Shown here piece by piece: positions 34,349-45,596 of a stretch of 64,000 nt of DNA. The notes beneath the pieces are model-generated. The model saw only the letters and a list, made by a program, of their open reading frames with translations. It was not told where the DNA came from and made no database searches. Origin of the DNA: Desmodus rotundus (taxonomy: Eukaryota; Chordata; Mammalia; Chiroptera; Phyllostomidae); NCBI RefSeq assembly GCF_022682495.2, contig NC_071392.1, positions 133,547,318-133,611,317 of the forward strand, written 5' to 3'. Numbering within the stretch: position 1 is the stretch's first letter; each line of letters begins with the position of its first letter. The translations under genes were made by a program, and so were the position numbers.

Positions 34349-34475
34349 AATTAAATTTATTGGGGTGATATTTGTTCATATGGTCATATAGAGTTTAGGT
34401 GTACAATTCTATGATACATGATCTGTGTATTGCATTGTGTACTCACCACCCAAAGTCAAATCATCTTTCTTAACT
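34349..34475 (-). repeat. L1MA-type 3' end
   Basis: The text ttaaatttattggggtgata, aggtgtacaattctatgata and gtactcaccacccaaagtc is the minus-strand 3' terminus of an L1MA-like element. Confidence 0.65.
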
Positions 34476-34689
34476 TGGCTCCTATATACTAATATTTTTA
34501 CTCAAGTAATTTAAAATTGTATTTAGTCTTCATTTTTTTTGTGTGGGGTTTGGACGGGATTTGGTTGTTAATGTGGTAGTAGTCATCTCTTGTTCTACCA
34601 TTTACACAATTGCCTGGTTTCATCATAGGGTCCTCCCACATAGTTATTGTCATCAGTTCCACTTCTAAGTTCCATTACTTTGTCTACTT

Positions 34690-34970
34690 TAGTTCAGCAA
34701 ACATGCATTGGGCACACACAATGTGCCAACTCTGTTGCAGGCACTGACAAAAAAGTATGAATGTGATTGATTCTTGCCCTCAAGGCATTTGTAATCTATT
34801 GAGGGGATTAGACAGGGCTTGGTTGTCAACATCTCTGTCCTCAACTATAAATTTAGAGTAATAGGCATAACTGTGTTATGGATTGTTGAGGGGGTCAAGT
34901 TAGAATGACATAAATAGAGTGACCTTCAGTAGGTGCTTGATGAGTTTTATTATAACTAATATTGTTGTAC
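34690..34970 (+). repeat. Old dispersed repeat followed by a MIR 3' half
   Basis: 34,690-34,810 is the same family as 2,632-2,800 (tcagcaaacatgcattgggc, then tgccctcaaggcatttgtaa). 34,840-34,970 reads as the 3' half of a plus-strand MIR (tcctcaactataaatttaga, then gaccttcagtaggtgcttga). Confidence 0.55.
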
Positions 34971-35229
34971 TCTTATTTCTTGACTATGTTGACATCATTA
35001 GTGTCTCTAACGTCTAATCATATGAAATAGCCCCTGAATGCTTTCACTGGAATAATCTTTAAAACATATCCTTTCTTTTTATAAATATCTACATACATAA
35101 ATATATTTAGGAAAATATATAATACACAGACAAACATATGGGAGTAAATAAAAAATTACTCCCTCTACTCTTTAACATCTTGCTGAGTTTATTCCCAGAT
35201 TTGCCCTTTCCCTGCACATACATATGGTT

Positions 35230-35385
35230 CAGTTCAGAAGAGGAATATAGACTCTTGGATCTGATGCCAGACTGTTCAGGTTGAAATTCCACTTCTACCA
35301 CAAATTCCACTTCTATCTTTAACAAAGTATTTCATCCTTCTCTGCCTCTGGGTTCTCAACTTTAAAACAAGATATTCAAGTGGCT
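35230..35385 (+). repeat. MIR SINE fragment
   Basis: gccagactgttcaggttgaa, tccacttctaccacaaatt, aacaaagtatttcatccttc and tctgcctctgggttctcaac follow the MIR order on the plus strand. An 18-bp local tandem (ccacttctaccacaaatt / ccacttctat) lies inside it at 35,289-35,316. Confidence 0.7.
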
Positions 35386-35471
35386 CTCAGCCCAAGAAAA
35401 TTGACGCTCATTCCAAACGTGCTGCAAGACCAGGATGTAGGTTTTGCAAAGGAGGTGCTGGTTATGTGACT

Positions 35472-35658
35472 TCATAAAAAAGATTCTATATATTTATTTT
35501 TAGAGGGAGGGGAAGGGAGTGAGAAAGAGAGAAACATCAATTGGCTGTTTCTTGCATACACCCTGACTGGGAATGTGTCCCAGGCATGTGCCCTGACCAG
35601 GAATTGAACCAGCAACCTTTCAATTCACAGGTTGGACCTCAATCCACTGAGCCACACT
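35472..35658 (-). mobile_element. VES SINE, copy A of a compound insertion
   Basis: Minus-strand VES: a gagccacactgg-type head on the right, then ggaattgaaccagcaacc (B-box region), ccaggcatgtgccctgac, gaaacatcaattggc, a GA-rich run and an A/T tail. It is flanked by GGTTATGTGACT at 35,460-35,471 and 35,659-35,670, a perfect 12-bp target duplication. Confidence 0.92.
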
Positions 35659-35678
35659 GGTTATGTGACTCTTTTTTA

Positions 35679-36510
35679 AAAAAAATTTTCAGATTTTTCT
35701 TAACTTCAATGTCTCTGGTTATATTTTGTTTGCTTTTTTCTTCTGTTGATTATGTTCCAGTTAAAGGTGATTTGTCCCTCACTGTCTGGCTTGTTTCACT
35801 TAGCATAATGCTCTCCAGTTCCATCCATGCTGTTGCAAAGGGTATAAGCTCCTTCTTTCTCTCTGCTGCATAGAATTCCATTGTGTAAATATACCATAGT
35901 TTTTGGATCCACTCGTTTGCTGATGGGCACTTAGGTTGATTCCAGTACTTGGCTATTGTAAATTGTGCTGCTATGAACATTGGGGTGCACAGGTTCTTTT
36001 GGATTGGTGTTTCAGGGTTCTTAGGGTATAATTCCAGCAGCGGAATTGCTGGGCCAAAGGGCAGTCCCATTTTTAGTTTTCTGAGGAAATTCCATACTGT
36101 TTTCCACAATGGCCTCACCAGTCTGCATTCCCACCAATAGTGTACTAGGGTTCCCTTTTCTCAGCATCCTCTCCAACATTTGTTTGTTGATTTGTTTATG
36201 TTGGCCACTTTAACGGTGTGAGATGGTACCTCACTGTGGTTTTCATTTGCATCTCTCTGATGGCTAGTGATGCTGAGCATCTTTTCATACCTAACAATAG
36301 CCAGGGGGCAGTGGGGAGGGGACAGTGGGAAGAGGGGATTACAGGAACTACTATAAAGGACACATGGACCAAATCAAGGGGGAGGGTGGATGTGAGGGAG
36401 GAAGGTGGGTTCAGCTGGGGTGGGGTGGAGCGATGGGGAGAAAGGGCATACAACTGTAATTGAATAACAATAAATTTTTTTTTAAAAAGGAAAAAAATTT
36501 TTCAGATTTT
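35679..36510 (+). mobile_element. L1 insertion with 5' inversion, 19-bp TSD, inside a SINE tail
   Basis: A near-perfect target duplication (AAAAAAATTTTCAGATTTT, with one extra T in the right copy) lies at 35,679-35,697 and 36,491-36,510. The 3' end (36,291-36,478; ctaacaatagccaggggg to the poly-A) is on the plus strand. The upstream ORF2 end (36,289 back to 35,698) is inverted. The inverted piece stops at ttaaga and the plus piece starts at ctaacaatagcc, which are about 5 nt apart in an intact L1, so this is a clean twin-priming product of about 780 bp. The 122-codon frame at 35,750-36,118 (-) is the ORF2 C-terminal region. Confidence 0.92.
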
Positions 36511-36702
36511 ATTTTATTTATTTTTAGAAAGAGGGGAAGGGTGGGAGAAAGAGGGTGAGAAACATCAATGTGTGGTTGTTTCTCACGTGGCCCCCACTGG
36601 GATCTGGCCCTCAATCCAGGCATGTGGCCTGACTGAGAATCAAACCGTTTACCCTTTGGTTCTCAGCCCATGCTCAATCCACTGAGCTACACCAGCCAGG
36701 GC
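36511..36702 (-). mobile_element. VES SINE, copy B of a compound insertion
   Basis: Minus-strand VES with its head at the right (gagctacaccagccagggc), then gagaatcaaaccgtttaccc, ccaggcatgtggcctgact, gaaacatcaatgtgtgg and a GA-rich run. Its A/T tail was later split by the inverted L1. Its right flank GGTTATATACTCTTAATT (from 36,704) matches GGTTATGTGACTCTTTTTT at 35,659, so its own target duplication surrounds the L1 as well. Confidence 0.9.
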
Positions 36703-36722
36703 TGGTTATATACTCTTAATTG

Positions 36723-37577
36723 TTCACACATGGAAGTGGAATAAAAGGATTGGAGGTTATTGGAGAAAGAATGAGAGAAATTTTGGAAAGTACTTGCTGC
36801 TCTACATCCTGCGTGCTTCCAGTGGAGAGTTGGGTGGTCCCCCATTCACCTCAAGTCAACTCAGCAACCTTTGTAGAAAAGTCAAAGGGCATAATGAGTC
36901 TGCTGTAGTTGTGGAGACATAGAAGACTAGTTTGACCTGAGCCTGAGACTGTAAAGTAGCAAGGGGCAAGTTAGCTGTTCTGTTATAGAGGCAAACTGAA
37001 GGGGCTGCCCTGAGGACCTTCACTCCCAGAGTCTGGAAAGACATAGGAGTCATGAATACTTCTCATGGGTCATCTGTGAAAGAGACTCTTCATGGTATCA
37101 TTCTAGAAGCTGCCTGGGAATCATCTGGAGAAGAAAAAAAAGAATCATAGCTAAAAAAGTTGTGATTTGTCTGCTCAATGCATGTTTGCTGAACTAAAGA
37201 AGTCAAATACCATCAGACGCCTTTGGCTGAGGAAGGAATCATAAGTGACTATCTGAAGAGAGTTGCATTCATCATCAATAAGGGAACCAAAGGTGTCAAA
37301 TCTGTAGGGAAATGAGTGAACCCACCAACATTGCCACTGAAGAAGAGGATCAACTTTTAAACACCTACTGACCCAGAGAGTGACAACGTCAGTTCTCCAC
37401 CTTATCCAGTGATCAAGTAACAACTTTCCTGCTTCTTTCACCCCTTCCTCCCCAATCAACTCTTTCCATCTACTCTCAGCACTCACTCTTCCAGGCAGGA
37501 AGAGAAAAAACTAACCATGAATCATGTGTAAAGTGGATTACATCCTTGACTACACATATTAATTATTGACTAGAAAA
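36723..37577. other. Gene-free stretch
   Basis: No gene is recognised. The 103-codon minus frame at 37,175-37,486 has no known motif. Confidence 0.45.
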
Positions 37578-37793
37578 TTCTTTTTTTAATCCTAATTCAA
37601 GGATATGTTTATTGATTTTTAGAGAGAGAAAGAGAACAATGTGAGAGAGAAGCATCGATCAGTTGCCTCCCATCCACACTCCTACCAAGAATTGAACCCA
37701 CAACATAGGTATGTGTTCTAACCAGAAATTGAACCCACAGCCTTTTTGCTGTCTGAGAGGACACTCCAATCAACTGAGCAACCCAGCCAGAAC
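37578..37793 (-). mobile_element. VES-type SINE (long form), older copy
   Basis: Minus strand with the head at the right: caactgagcaacccagccag, the gaaattgaacccacag B-box region, a second gaattgaacccacaac block 5' of it, then agaagcatcgatcagttgc, a GA-rich run and a T-rich end. It is the same long subtype as 5,110-5,340 and more diverged than the pair at 35.5-36.7 kb. I did not find a clear target duplication. Confidence 0.8.
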
Positions 37794-37794
37794 A

Positions 37795-38435
37795 GCATTA
37801 TATTGAATGAAAGTGGCCAAAAAATGCACAAGACACCCTAATTTTTATCTATGGACAAGAGGAAAATGAGTTCAAAAATAAATGTCAAAGGGCAATGGTA
37901 AAAATGAAACTACTTTAGGATTACATCCTGTAAGTCATGCCTTATTCATCCTGTTAGTTACATCTGTCTCACGGGGTTGTTCTGTTGAAGAAATGACACT
38001 TAGAGTAGTACCCGGCAAAATTATAGTACCAACAATCTATTACACTCTAATTAGCAGCTTAATTACATCTATGAAAGTTTGAAGTTTAAAGTTCACAAAG
38101 AGTTACATTTTATAGTATAGTCTTAATAAAACTAGAATGTAGATTTGTACTATTTTTAGTCATTTATTCACAATTCATATCATTAAATATTTTTTAAAAC
38201 AATGTTTTGATGATTACAAATATTCTAGTCCACAGTGGCGTAACAATTATTCATCAGATCATTTGGTTGCTTCTGAATAATTTGAGAATTGTCATATTAA
38301 AATACAGCTCACTCTAGCAACAATCTTCCTTTTTGGTCTTAAAGCCTTCTACATCATACTTCAATTAAGTCAGAATTTTTGCCTTATTCTGAACAGAAGC
38401 AGTAGCTTTAGCAACTTAATTTGTTTCTCACACAA
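37795..38435. other. Gene-free, AT-rich stretch
   Basis: I see no gene and no recognisable repeat. AT-rich sequence with short open frames only. Confidence 0.45.
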
Positions 38436-38439
38436 TTCA

Positions 38440-38730
38440 CCAGCTCTTTTTAAAATTCTATCCATTCTTCAAGAAAAGTTTAAATTCTGTAACTTGATTG
38501 CATGAAGCTTCCCTTGATTTCTTCCTCTCCTTTCCCTACCTCCAAATGGAAATACTTGCTTTACCATCTCCCATGGTAAAACTTGGAACTTTCCATGGTA
38601 TTATTTATTCTCGGTTTTCTGAGATCATTATTTGAATGTGTGCCTTATCTCCTTGTCTGGATAATAGGCAGCTTAAAGGCAGAGAATGTCCTTTTTCCTT
38701 GTGACATAAATTTATTCACCAATATTTGAA
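38440..38730 (+). repeat. L2-type LINE fragment
   Basis: tcaccagctctttttaaaat, catgaagcttcccttgattt, gtgccttatctccttgtctg and gcttaaaggcagagaatgtc follow the L2 3' end order. Confidence 0.45.
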
Positions 38731-38935
38731 CACACATACTAAATGTCAGATATTGTGTCATGTGAGAGACTATTAAATAAATGAAATACAAGCTCTATTA
38801 CTAAGGATGACCTTATCTGGTATGGAAAATAGACTCAGTAGAAGGTTGTATTATTTTTCCCACATATGTTTTTCCCTTCCCTGCAAAGGGATTATATCCA
38901 CTGACATTAGGCTTGACTTATTTATTGACTTGTTT

Positions 38936-39320
38936 GGTGTATCAGCTTGCTGTTGCAACATAACCAATAGCTCCAAATCTGAGTGGCTTAAAATAACATG
39001 CATGTATTAGTTCATGATTCTATGGGTTGGCGATCTGAGTTAAACACTGTTCTGTGGTTCTTTAGCTGCTCCTGCCTCGGTTCACTTGTGTGGCTGTAGT
39101 CAGCTGGCGGCTCAACTGTGCTGAGTTATCTAGGATGGCCTCACTCACAGAACAGGAGGTTGGCAAGCCATTGGCAAGGGTGCCTTTGTTATCCTCCATG
39201 TACCTCTCTAACAGGTTAACTTAGGGTCATTATAGGATGGGCAAAGGGTTCCAGGAGCAACAAAAGAAGACAAGCCTCAACACGTAAGCAATTTTCAAAC
39301 CTCTATTCACATCACTAAAA
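38936..39320 (+). repeat. Old mammalian dispersed repeat, copy 1
   Basis: gagtggcttaaaataacat, gattctatgggttggcgatc, ctaggatggcctcactcac and caagcctcaacacgtaagc are landmarks of a common old mammalian repeat. A second copy is at 55,560-56,080 (acttagtggcataaaacaat, ggattctatgggtgagaaat). I leave the family unnamed. Confidence 0.5.
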
Positions 39321-39329
39321 GAATGGAAA

Positions 39330-40390
39330 GAATTTGATACATGAATCAGAAAGAATTTCTGATACATGGAAACAGAAAATTTATGGTTATAATGTGCCAA
39401 TTAGAACTGAAGTTTTATAAGAGAGCAGTAACTATGAATAGGCAGAAACTAATAAGATTGAAAAAATATAGAGAAAATAAACAAGTAGGAGGAAGCAACA
39501 GGAGAAAAACAGAGAAGAGATAAAGATTGGAGCTGGAATTCCAAGTGAGTTCAAGAACTCTTAGCACCTTTGAGTATCATTTCAAGTTCAACTTTAAATT
39601 ACAGAAAGTTACAATAAAGTCCCTTGTTACTAACTGACTCAAGTGAACCTGTTTCTTGTAATCAAAGAGATTTACTAGAGCAAGAAGTAGTGCCAGGAGT
39701 GGTGTTGCATGGAATCAGACACTTCATAAGAAATGCAGGATGTTTGGAATAGGCAATCAGAGCAGTGAGAAAGTCTTCAGAATCTGGAATAGAAGGTTAA
39801 GATTATATTTTAAATAGCAATGCAATTGTACATTAAACTATTATTTGTGGTTATCTATGACTCAGATCACCTCTGCAGATGAGACTGGTGGTTTGGGTAG
39901 TCACAGAGCAGTTTAAAGGGGATAGGATATATAGGGCTGCAGGTATCAAATGAGTCCTCAAAACAGCAGTGAGTGATTCCCAATGGCTGTACAATGAACT
40001 TTGTATTTGGGCTGTGTAGCTGTAAGCAGACCTTTGGGAACACAGTGCAACCCTACTGAATGATGCCATTCCTGCTTACAGATGACACAAAGAGTACATT
40101 GAGAAGCAAGTCTGAAAATGGCAATATGGATTCCTGAATTTCAGCATGGGCTAAATTCCCCAAAACAGCATTTCCTATGACCAAGGTTAAGTATCTAACA
40201 GATAACAACTGGGACTCTGCCAATAAATATGAGTATATCTGGAAGACGTCCAAAGACTTGGAGAGCTGTGCACACCTTACACTCTTCCTGAACACTCCGC
40301 CACTCCCTCCACCCCTATCCCCTCATACAAGCTTCTCTTTCTACATTAAGAAAGGTGAGGACCAACACTGGCCCCTCAGGGGACTTTTTA
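39330..40390. other. Gene-free stretch
   Basis: No gene or repeat is recognised. Short frames only. Confidence 0.45.
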
Positions 40391-41577
40391 CCATTATTTT
40401 CTCTTTTTTTTCAAGTACAAGTACAAGTAGAGTTGTCTCGATTCCCCCCTACCACTCTCTCCCACTCCAACCAGCCTCACATCCCACCGTCAACCCTACC
40501 CCATTTGGCTTTGTCCATGGGTCCTTTATACAGGTTCCCTAATGACACTTCCCCTTCTTTCCCCTGTCATCCCCTTCTCCCTTCTCCTCTGGTTACTGTC
40601 AGTATGTTCTTTAATTCAATGTCTCTGGTTATATTTTTGCTAGCTTGTTTGTGTGTTGATGAGGTACCACTTATAGGTGAGATCATATGGTATTTCTCTT
40701 TCACCACATGGCTTATTTCACTTAGCATGATGCTTTCCAGTTCCATCCATGCTGTTGCGAAGGGTATAAGCTCCTTCTTTCTTTTTGCTGTGTAGTATTC
40801 CATTGTGTAAATGTACCATAGTTTTTGATCCATTCATTTACTGATGGGCACTTAGTTTGCTTCCAGCACTTGGCTATTGTAAATTGTGCTGCTATGAACA
40901 TTGGGATGCATATGTTCCTTTGAATTGGTGTTTCAGGATTCTTAGGGTTACGATCCCAGCAGCGGAATTGCAGGGTCAAAGGGCAGTTCCATTTTTAGTT
41001 TTCTGAGGAAATTCCACACTGTTTTCCACAGTGGCTTCACCAGTCTGCATTCCCATCAACAGTGCATTAGGGTTCCCTTTTCTCCACAACCTTTCCAGCA
41101 CATGCAGTTTGTTGATTTGGTTGTGCTGGTCATTCTGATCGGTGTGAAGTGGTATTTCATTGTGGTTTTAATTTGCATCTCTCTGATGGCTAGTGATGCT
41201 GAGCATCTTTTCATATGTCTCTAGACCCTCTGTATGTCCTCCTTAGAGAAGTGTCTGTTCAGGTCCTTTGCCCATTTTTTAATTGGACTGTTTGTCTTCC
41301 TGATGTGGAGTCATGTGAGTTCTTTATATATTTTGGAGATCAAACCCTTGTCCAAGGTATCACTGGAAAATATCTTTTCCTATACAGTTGGTTCCCTTTT
41401 CATTTTGCTGATGTTTTCTTTATCCATGCAGAAGCTTTTTATTTCAAAAAAAAAAATTCTGTTTGTTTATTTTTTCCTATATGTTCCCTTGCTCTAGGGG
41501 ACATATCAGTGAAAATATTGCTATGTGGAATATTTGAGATTTTCCTGCCTATGTTCTCCTCTATGACTTTAATGGTG

Positions 41578-43081
41578 TTATGACTTACATTGAAGTCTTT
41601 TACCCATCTTGAGTTTATTTTTGTGTATGGTGTACATTGGTGGTCGAGTTTGATTTTTTTTGCACATAGGTGTCCAGATTTCACAATGCCATTTGTTGAA
41701 GAGGCTATTTTTATGCCATTTTATGCTTCTGCTCACTTTGTCAAATATTGATTGACCATAGAGGCTTGCGTTTATTTCTGAGCTCTCCATTCTGTTCCAT
41801 TGGTCTATGTGTCTGTTCTTATGCCAGTATCAGGCTGTTTTGATTACAGTGGCCTTGTAATATAGTTTTATATCAGGTATTGTGATCTCTCCTATTTTGC
41901 TCCTTTTTCTCAAAATTGCTGCAGCTATTCGGGGTCATTTCTGGTTCCATATAAATTTTTGAAATGTTTGTTCTATATCTCTGAAATATCTCATTGGTAT
42001 TTTAATAGGGATTGCATTGAATTATAAATTGCTTTAGGTAGTATGGACATTTTGGTGATGTTAATTGTTCCAATACATGAAGACAGTATATGCTTCCATT
42101 TGTTCGTGTCTTCCTTAATTTCTTTCTTCAGTGTGGTGTAGTTTTCTGAGTACAGGTCTTTTACCTCCTTGGTTAGGTTTATTCCTAGGTACTTTATTTT
42201 TTCCTGATTAATTTCTGATATGTCATTGTCAGTGTACAAAATGCACTGAATTTCTGAATTCTGACTTTGTATCCTGCTGTTTTGCCAAATTCACTTATTA
42301 GGTCTAGGACTTTTTTGGTGGAATCTGTAGGGAGTTCTATGTACACTATCATGTCATTTGCAAACAATGAAGCTTTTACTTCCTCCTTTACAATTTGGCT
42401 GCCTTTTATTTCTTTTTCTTGTCAGATTGCTGTGGCTAGGACTTCCAATACTATGTTGAATAGAAGTGATGAAAGCAGACAACCTTGTCTTGTTCCTGAT
42501 ATTAGTGGGAAAGTTCTAAGTTTTTGCCCCCTGAGTATGATGTTGGCTCTAGGACTCTCATATATGGCCTTTATTATGCTGTGGTATGTGCTCCCTCTAC
42601 TTTCATTTTGCTGAGTGTTTTTCTCATAAAAGGGTGCTGTACCTTATCAAATGCTTTTTTCTGCATCTATTCATATGATTGTGTTTTTTTCTTTCCTTTT
42701 GTTTATGTGATGTATTACTTTTATTGATTTGCAAATATTGTACCATCCTTGCATCCCTGGGATGAATCCTACTTGATAATTGTGTATAATGTTTTTAATG
42801 TATTGCTGGCTGCAGTTTGCCAATATTTTGTTGAGGATTTTAGTGTCTATGTTCATCAATGATATCGGCCTGTAGTTTTCTCTCTTTGTTGTGTCTTTAT
42901 CTGGTTTTGGCATTAGTATGATTCTGGCCTCAAAAAAAGAGTTTGGGAGTCCTCCCTCTTTTTGGATTTTTGGGAATAGTCTGTGAAGGATAGGGGTTAG
43001 GTCTTTCTTAAATGTTTTGTAAAATTGTACTATGAAACCATACAATTCAGGGATTTCATGTGCTGGGAGTTTTTTGATCAC
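41578..43081 (-). pseudogene. L1 ORF2 RT and thumb region, broken
   Basis: Several short frames carry ORF2. 42,671-43,081 (136 codons) has [19 protein letters not shown] and [16 protein letters not shown] (finger region). 41,991-42,239 has [19 protein letters not shown] and KMSILPKAI. 41,578-41,790 has the downstream [14 protein letters not shown] block. At motif C the genomic text near 42,340 reads as FAND rather than FADD, which would abolish a catalytic Asp. Frameshifts separate all pieces. Confidence 0.85.
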
Positions 43082-43253
43082 TGCTTCAATTTCACCAGCT
43101 GTTATCAGTCTGTGCAGGCTTTCTGCTTCTTCATTCAGTTTTGGAAGATTTGTGTGTTTATATTTAAGGTGATTATTAATAGGTGATTATTCATTGCCAC
43201 TTTACCCTCTTTGTACATGTGTTCCTCTCTCTCTCTCTCTTTTTCTTCATTTC

Positions 43254-43670
43254 TTAAACCAGCCCCTTTAGTATATCTTGCAATGCTGGTTTGATGGGGG
43301 TGTATTCTTTTAGACTTCTTTTCTCCAGGAAGCTCCTTATTTTGCCTTTCATTTTAATTGAGACCTTGCTCCGTTGAGTAGTCTTGGTTGCAAGCCTTTG
43401 CTTTTCATTACTTGGAATATTTCTTGCCATTTCCTTCTGGTTTGTAATGTCTTTGTTGAGAAGCCAGCTGCTAGCCTTATTGGGGCTTCCTTGTATATTA
43501 ATTCCTGTTTCTCCCTTGCTGCCTTTAAGTTTCTTTGTTTTTAATTTTGCCATTTTAATTATCATGTGTCTTTGAGTGGGCCTCTTTGATTTCCCTTTCT
43601 GTGGGACCCTCTGTTCTTCCTGGACTTGTGTGACTTTTCCTCTCATCAAATTAAGGGTGTTTTCCATCAT
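43254..43670 (-). pseudogene. L1 ORF1p C-terminal half
   Basis: A 138-codon frame shows VQEEQRVPQKGKSKRPTQRH, then MIIKMAKLKTKKLKGSKGE (RRM/CTD region) and a C terminus of TPIKPALQDILKGLV. It continues the N-terminal half at 43,858-44,172 after a damaged stretch at 43,680-43,850. The protein would be the RNA-binding chaperone that coats L1 RNA. Confidence 0.85.
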
Positions 43671-43857
43671 TAATTTTTCAAAAAGGTTTCTATACCTTAC
43701 TCCTCTTCTTCTCCTTCTGGTATCCCTATTATATGGATATTATTATATTTCATGTTGTCCTGCCATTCCCTTAACCGCTCTTTTTTCTTTTTGAGTCCTT
43801 TTTCATTTTCTTGCTCATTCTGGGACTTTTTTCTACCTTGTCCTGCAGCTCGCTGAT

Positions 43858-44172
43858 TCAATCTTCTGCTTCATCTAGTCTACTTTTGATTCCTTGTACT
43901 GTGTTCTTCAATTCAGAAATTGTATTCTTCATTTCCTCCTGGCTCTTGATATTTTCTATGTCCTTTTTCATGCTGATGTAGTTTGCAGCAAATTTCTCAT
44001 AGCTTCCCTGTAGTTTTCGGTAATTCTCACTGAGCTCATTGAGCTTCCTTAAAACCATTGTTTTGAACTCACTATCTGATAGCTGACTTGCCTCTATCTC
44101 ATTTAGCACTGTTTCTGAAGATTCCTCCTTTCCTTTCCATTGGAAGGTGTTTCTTTGTCTTCCCATTATCAT
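43858..44172 (-). pseudogene. L1 ORF1p N-terminal half (coiled coil)
   Basis: 104 codons start MIMGRQRNTFQ and run through SDSEFKTMVLRKLNELSENY, ISMKKDIENIKS and MKNTISELKNTVQGIKSRLD. The heptad pattern (I/L/M spaced 3-4) marks the trimerising coiled coil of ORF1p. It ends at a stop after LDEAED, where intact copies continue. An upstream frame (44,169-44,375) overlaps the start codon by 4 bp; I do not assign it a role. Confidence 0.85.
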
Positions 44173-44568
44173 GAGACTCTTCTTGTTTGTTTCTGCTTAT
44201 TAAATTGATCTGTTTTGGTGCCCTGAGCTTTTGGTGTGCACTTGTATGGTAGGGGACCTGTGAGATTCAGTGGTGCAGTCTCCTTGATCTCCTGAACTTG
44301 TTCCTCTTGGGTGCCCTTTATGCCATTTATGTTGACTCTCTGGATGTTATTGGGTTTTGATTGTTTTGGGGTCATTATTTAGTGGGTTCTTCCCACCAGC
44401 TGGTTTGCTGGGGGGTCACTCCAGCCACCACATCTTGTATGATGTTGTGCAGGTGCACTGTTTGTTGTTTTCTTGATCTGCCTCTGGTGATGTCAGATGT
44501 TGACCCTATCTGACCTTAGGCAGACTGTTTGAGACTTCCAGGGATCTACTGTCTGTGGCTGATACCTT

Positions 44569-45140
44569 CAGTTGTTAATTTAGTCACTCTGCACTCAGCA
44601 GTCAGACTTAAGCACCACAGGGCAGGGCAGAATTCCTCCTCTTCAGGGCTATTGTTTCCCCTCAGGCTGCTGCCATTTGGAGGGAGTTGTCTGCCTGAGT
44701 GGGATGGTTGGTGTGTATGGGGGTTGGCTCAGCATCCAGATCCTGGCAGCTACTCTCTCAGTTCTCTCCCCAAGGCCTCTGTCCTCAATCTCTCCTCAAG
44801 TCTCTCTAGCCCACTCTGTCCCCCCTTTGCCAGCAATCTACTCTCTCTGATTCTCTCCTTCAGTTGTTAATCTGGTCACTGTGTACTCAGAAGTCAGGCT
44901 TAAGCACCAAAGGGCCTGGGCAGAGACCCTCCTGGGGTCAGGGCTATTGTTTTCCCTCAGGCTACTGCCACTCAGAGGGGAGTGGTCTGCCTGAGCACAA
45001 TGGCTGCTGCCATCTGGGGGCTGGCTCAGCACCAGGATCCTTGCATCTACTCTCTCACCTCTCTCCCCAAAGCTTCAGTCCTTGGTCTCTCCTCAGGTGG
45101 CACCAGCCCACTCTGCCCTGGCCTTTGCCAGAGCCCAGGG
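44569..45140 (-). promoter_or_regulatory. L1 5' UTR with two tandem monomers (292-bp period)
   Basis: cagttgttaatttagtcact at 44,569 recurs as cagttgttaatctggtcact at 44,861. The following landmarks also repeat in the same order: cagggctattgtttcccctc / cagggctattgttttccctc, tctgcctgagtgggat / tctgcctgagcacaat, and ggttggctcagcatc / gggctggctcagcacc. By analogy with mouse L1, where 5' UTR monomers act as promoters, this region was probably the promoter of the family. That role is inference. Confidence 0.75.
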
Positions 45141-45596
45141 TAAGTAGCTGCAAATGAAAATTTTTGTGTTTGCCCTTTAATCATCTCTTTGCATCTCTAC
45201 CATCTGTCTCTGGCAGGGAGTAAACCTGTCTCTTTTTGATACTGGTTGTTATCCGTGTGCTTTTTGGGCTCTGGTGCTCTAGGTTGGGGATCCCAGCTTA
45301 GGGTTTTGACCCCACTCTTTTCAGGGGGATCTAAATGGCCACTTAATTATCTCTCTGGCACTGCCTCCTATGGGTGCCAGCCAGCCTTCTCATGTCTCCA
45401 CCGCACTCCTTAGCAGGAAGGTTGTGCTGAAGTTGATTCTTCTATCTGTCCATGGTTATAAGGCTTCTCTCTAGCTATTGTTCAGTTGTTTGTTCCAGGT
45501 TATTTCTCCACAATTTAGTTGTCATCCAGATTGGTCCTGGGTGGAGGTTAGAGTGACTTCCACTCACTCCTATGTCATCTTACCTATAGCATGTTT

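Larger units (their letters stand above)
40400..45590 (-). mobile_element. L1 with 5' UTR, ORF1 and ORF2, endonuclease region deleted
   Basis: The element reads right to left. Its 5' start is near 45,590 (minus strand: taagatgacataggagtgag), followed by a 5' UTR of about 1.2 kb with two 292-bp monomers, ORF1 (about 44,172-43,254), then ORF2 from RT to C terminus (43,150-40,570) and the 3' UTR to about 40,400. ORF1 is followed by only about 100 bp before the RT sequence begins (near 43,150), so roughly 1.2 kb of ORF2 N terminus (endonuclease) is missing compared with 30,890-32,150. It is the only L1 here with its 5' end. Confidence 0.9.

Noticed and set aside
33990..34349. Overlapping open frames of 119 (+) and 92 (-) codons that look fairly protein-like
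   Set aside because: I recognise no family in either frame; stops follow immediately and no splice-consistent neighbours were found. A processed pseudogene remnant on the minus strand is possible but unsupported.
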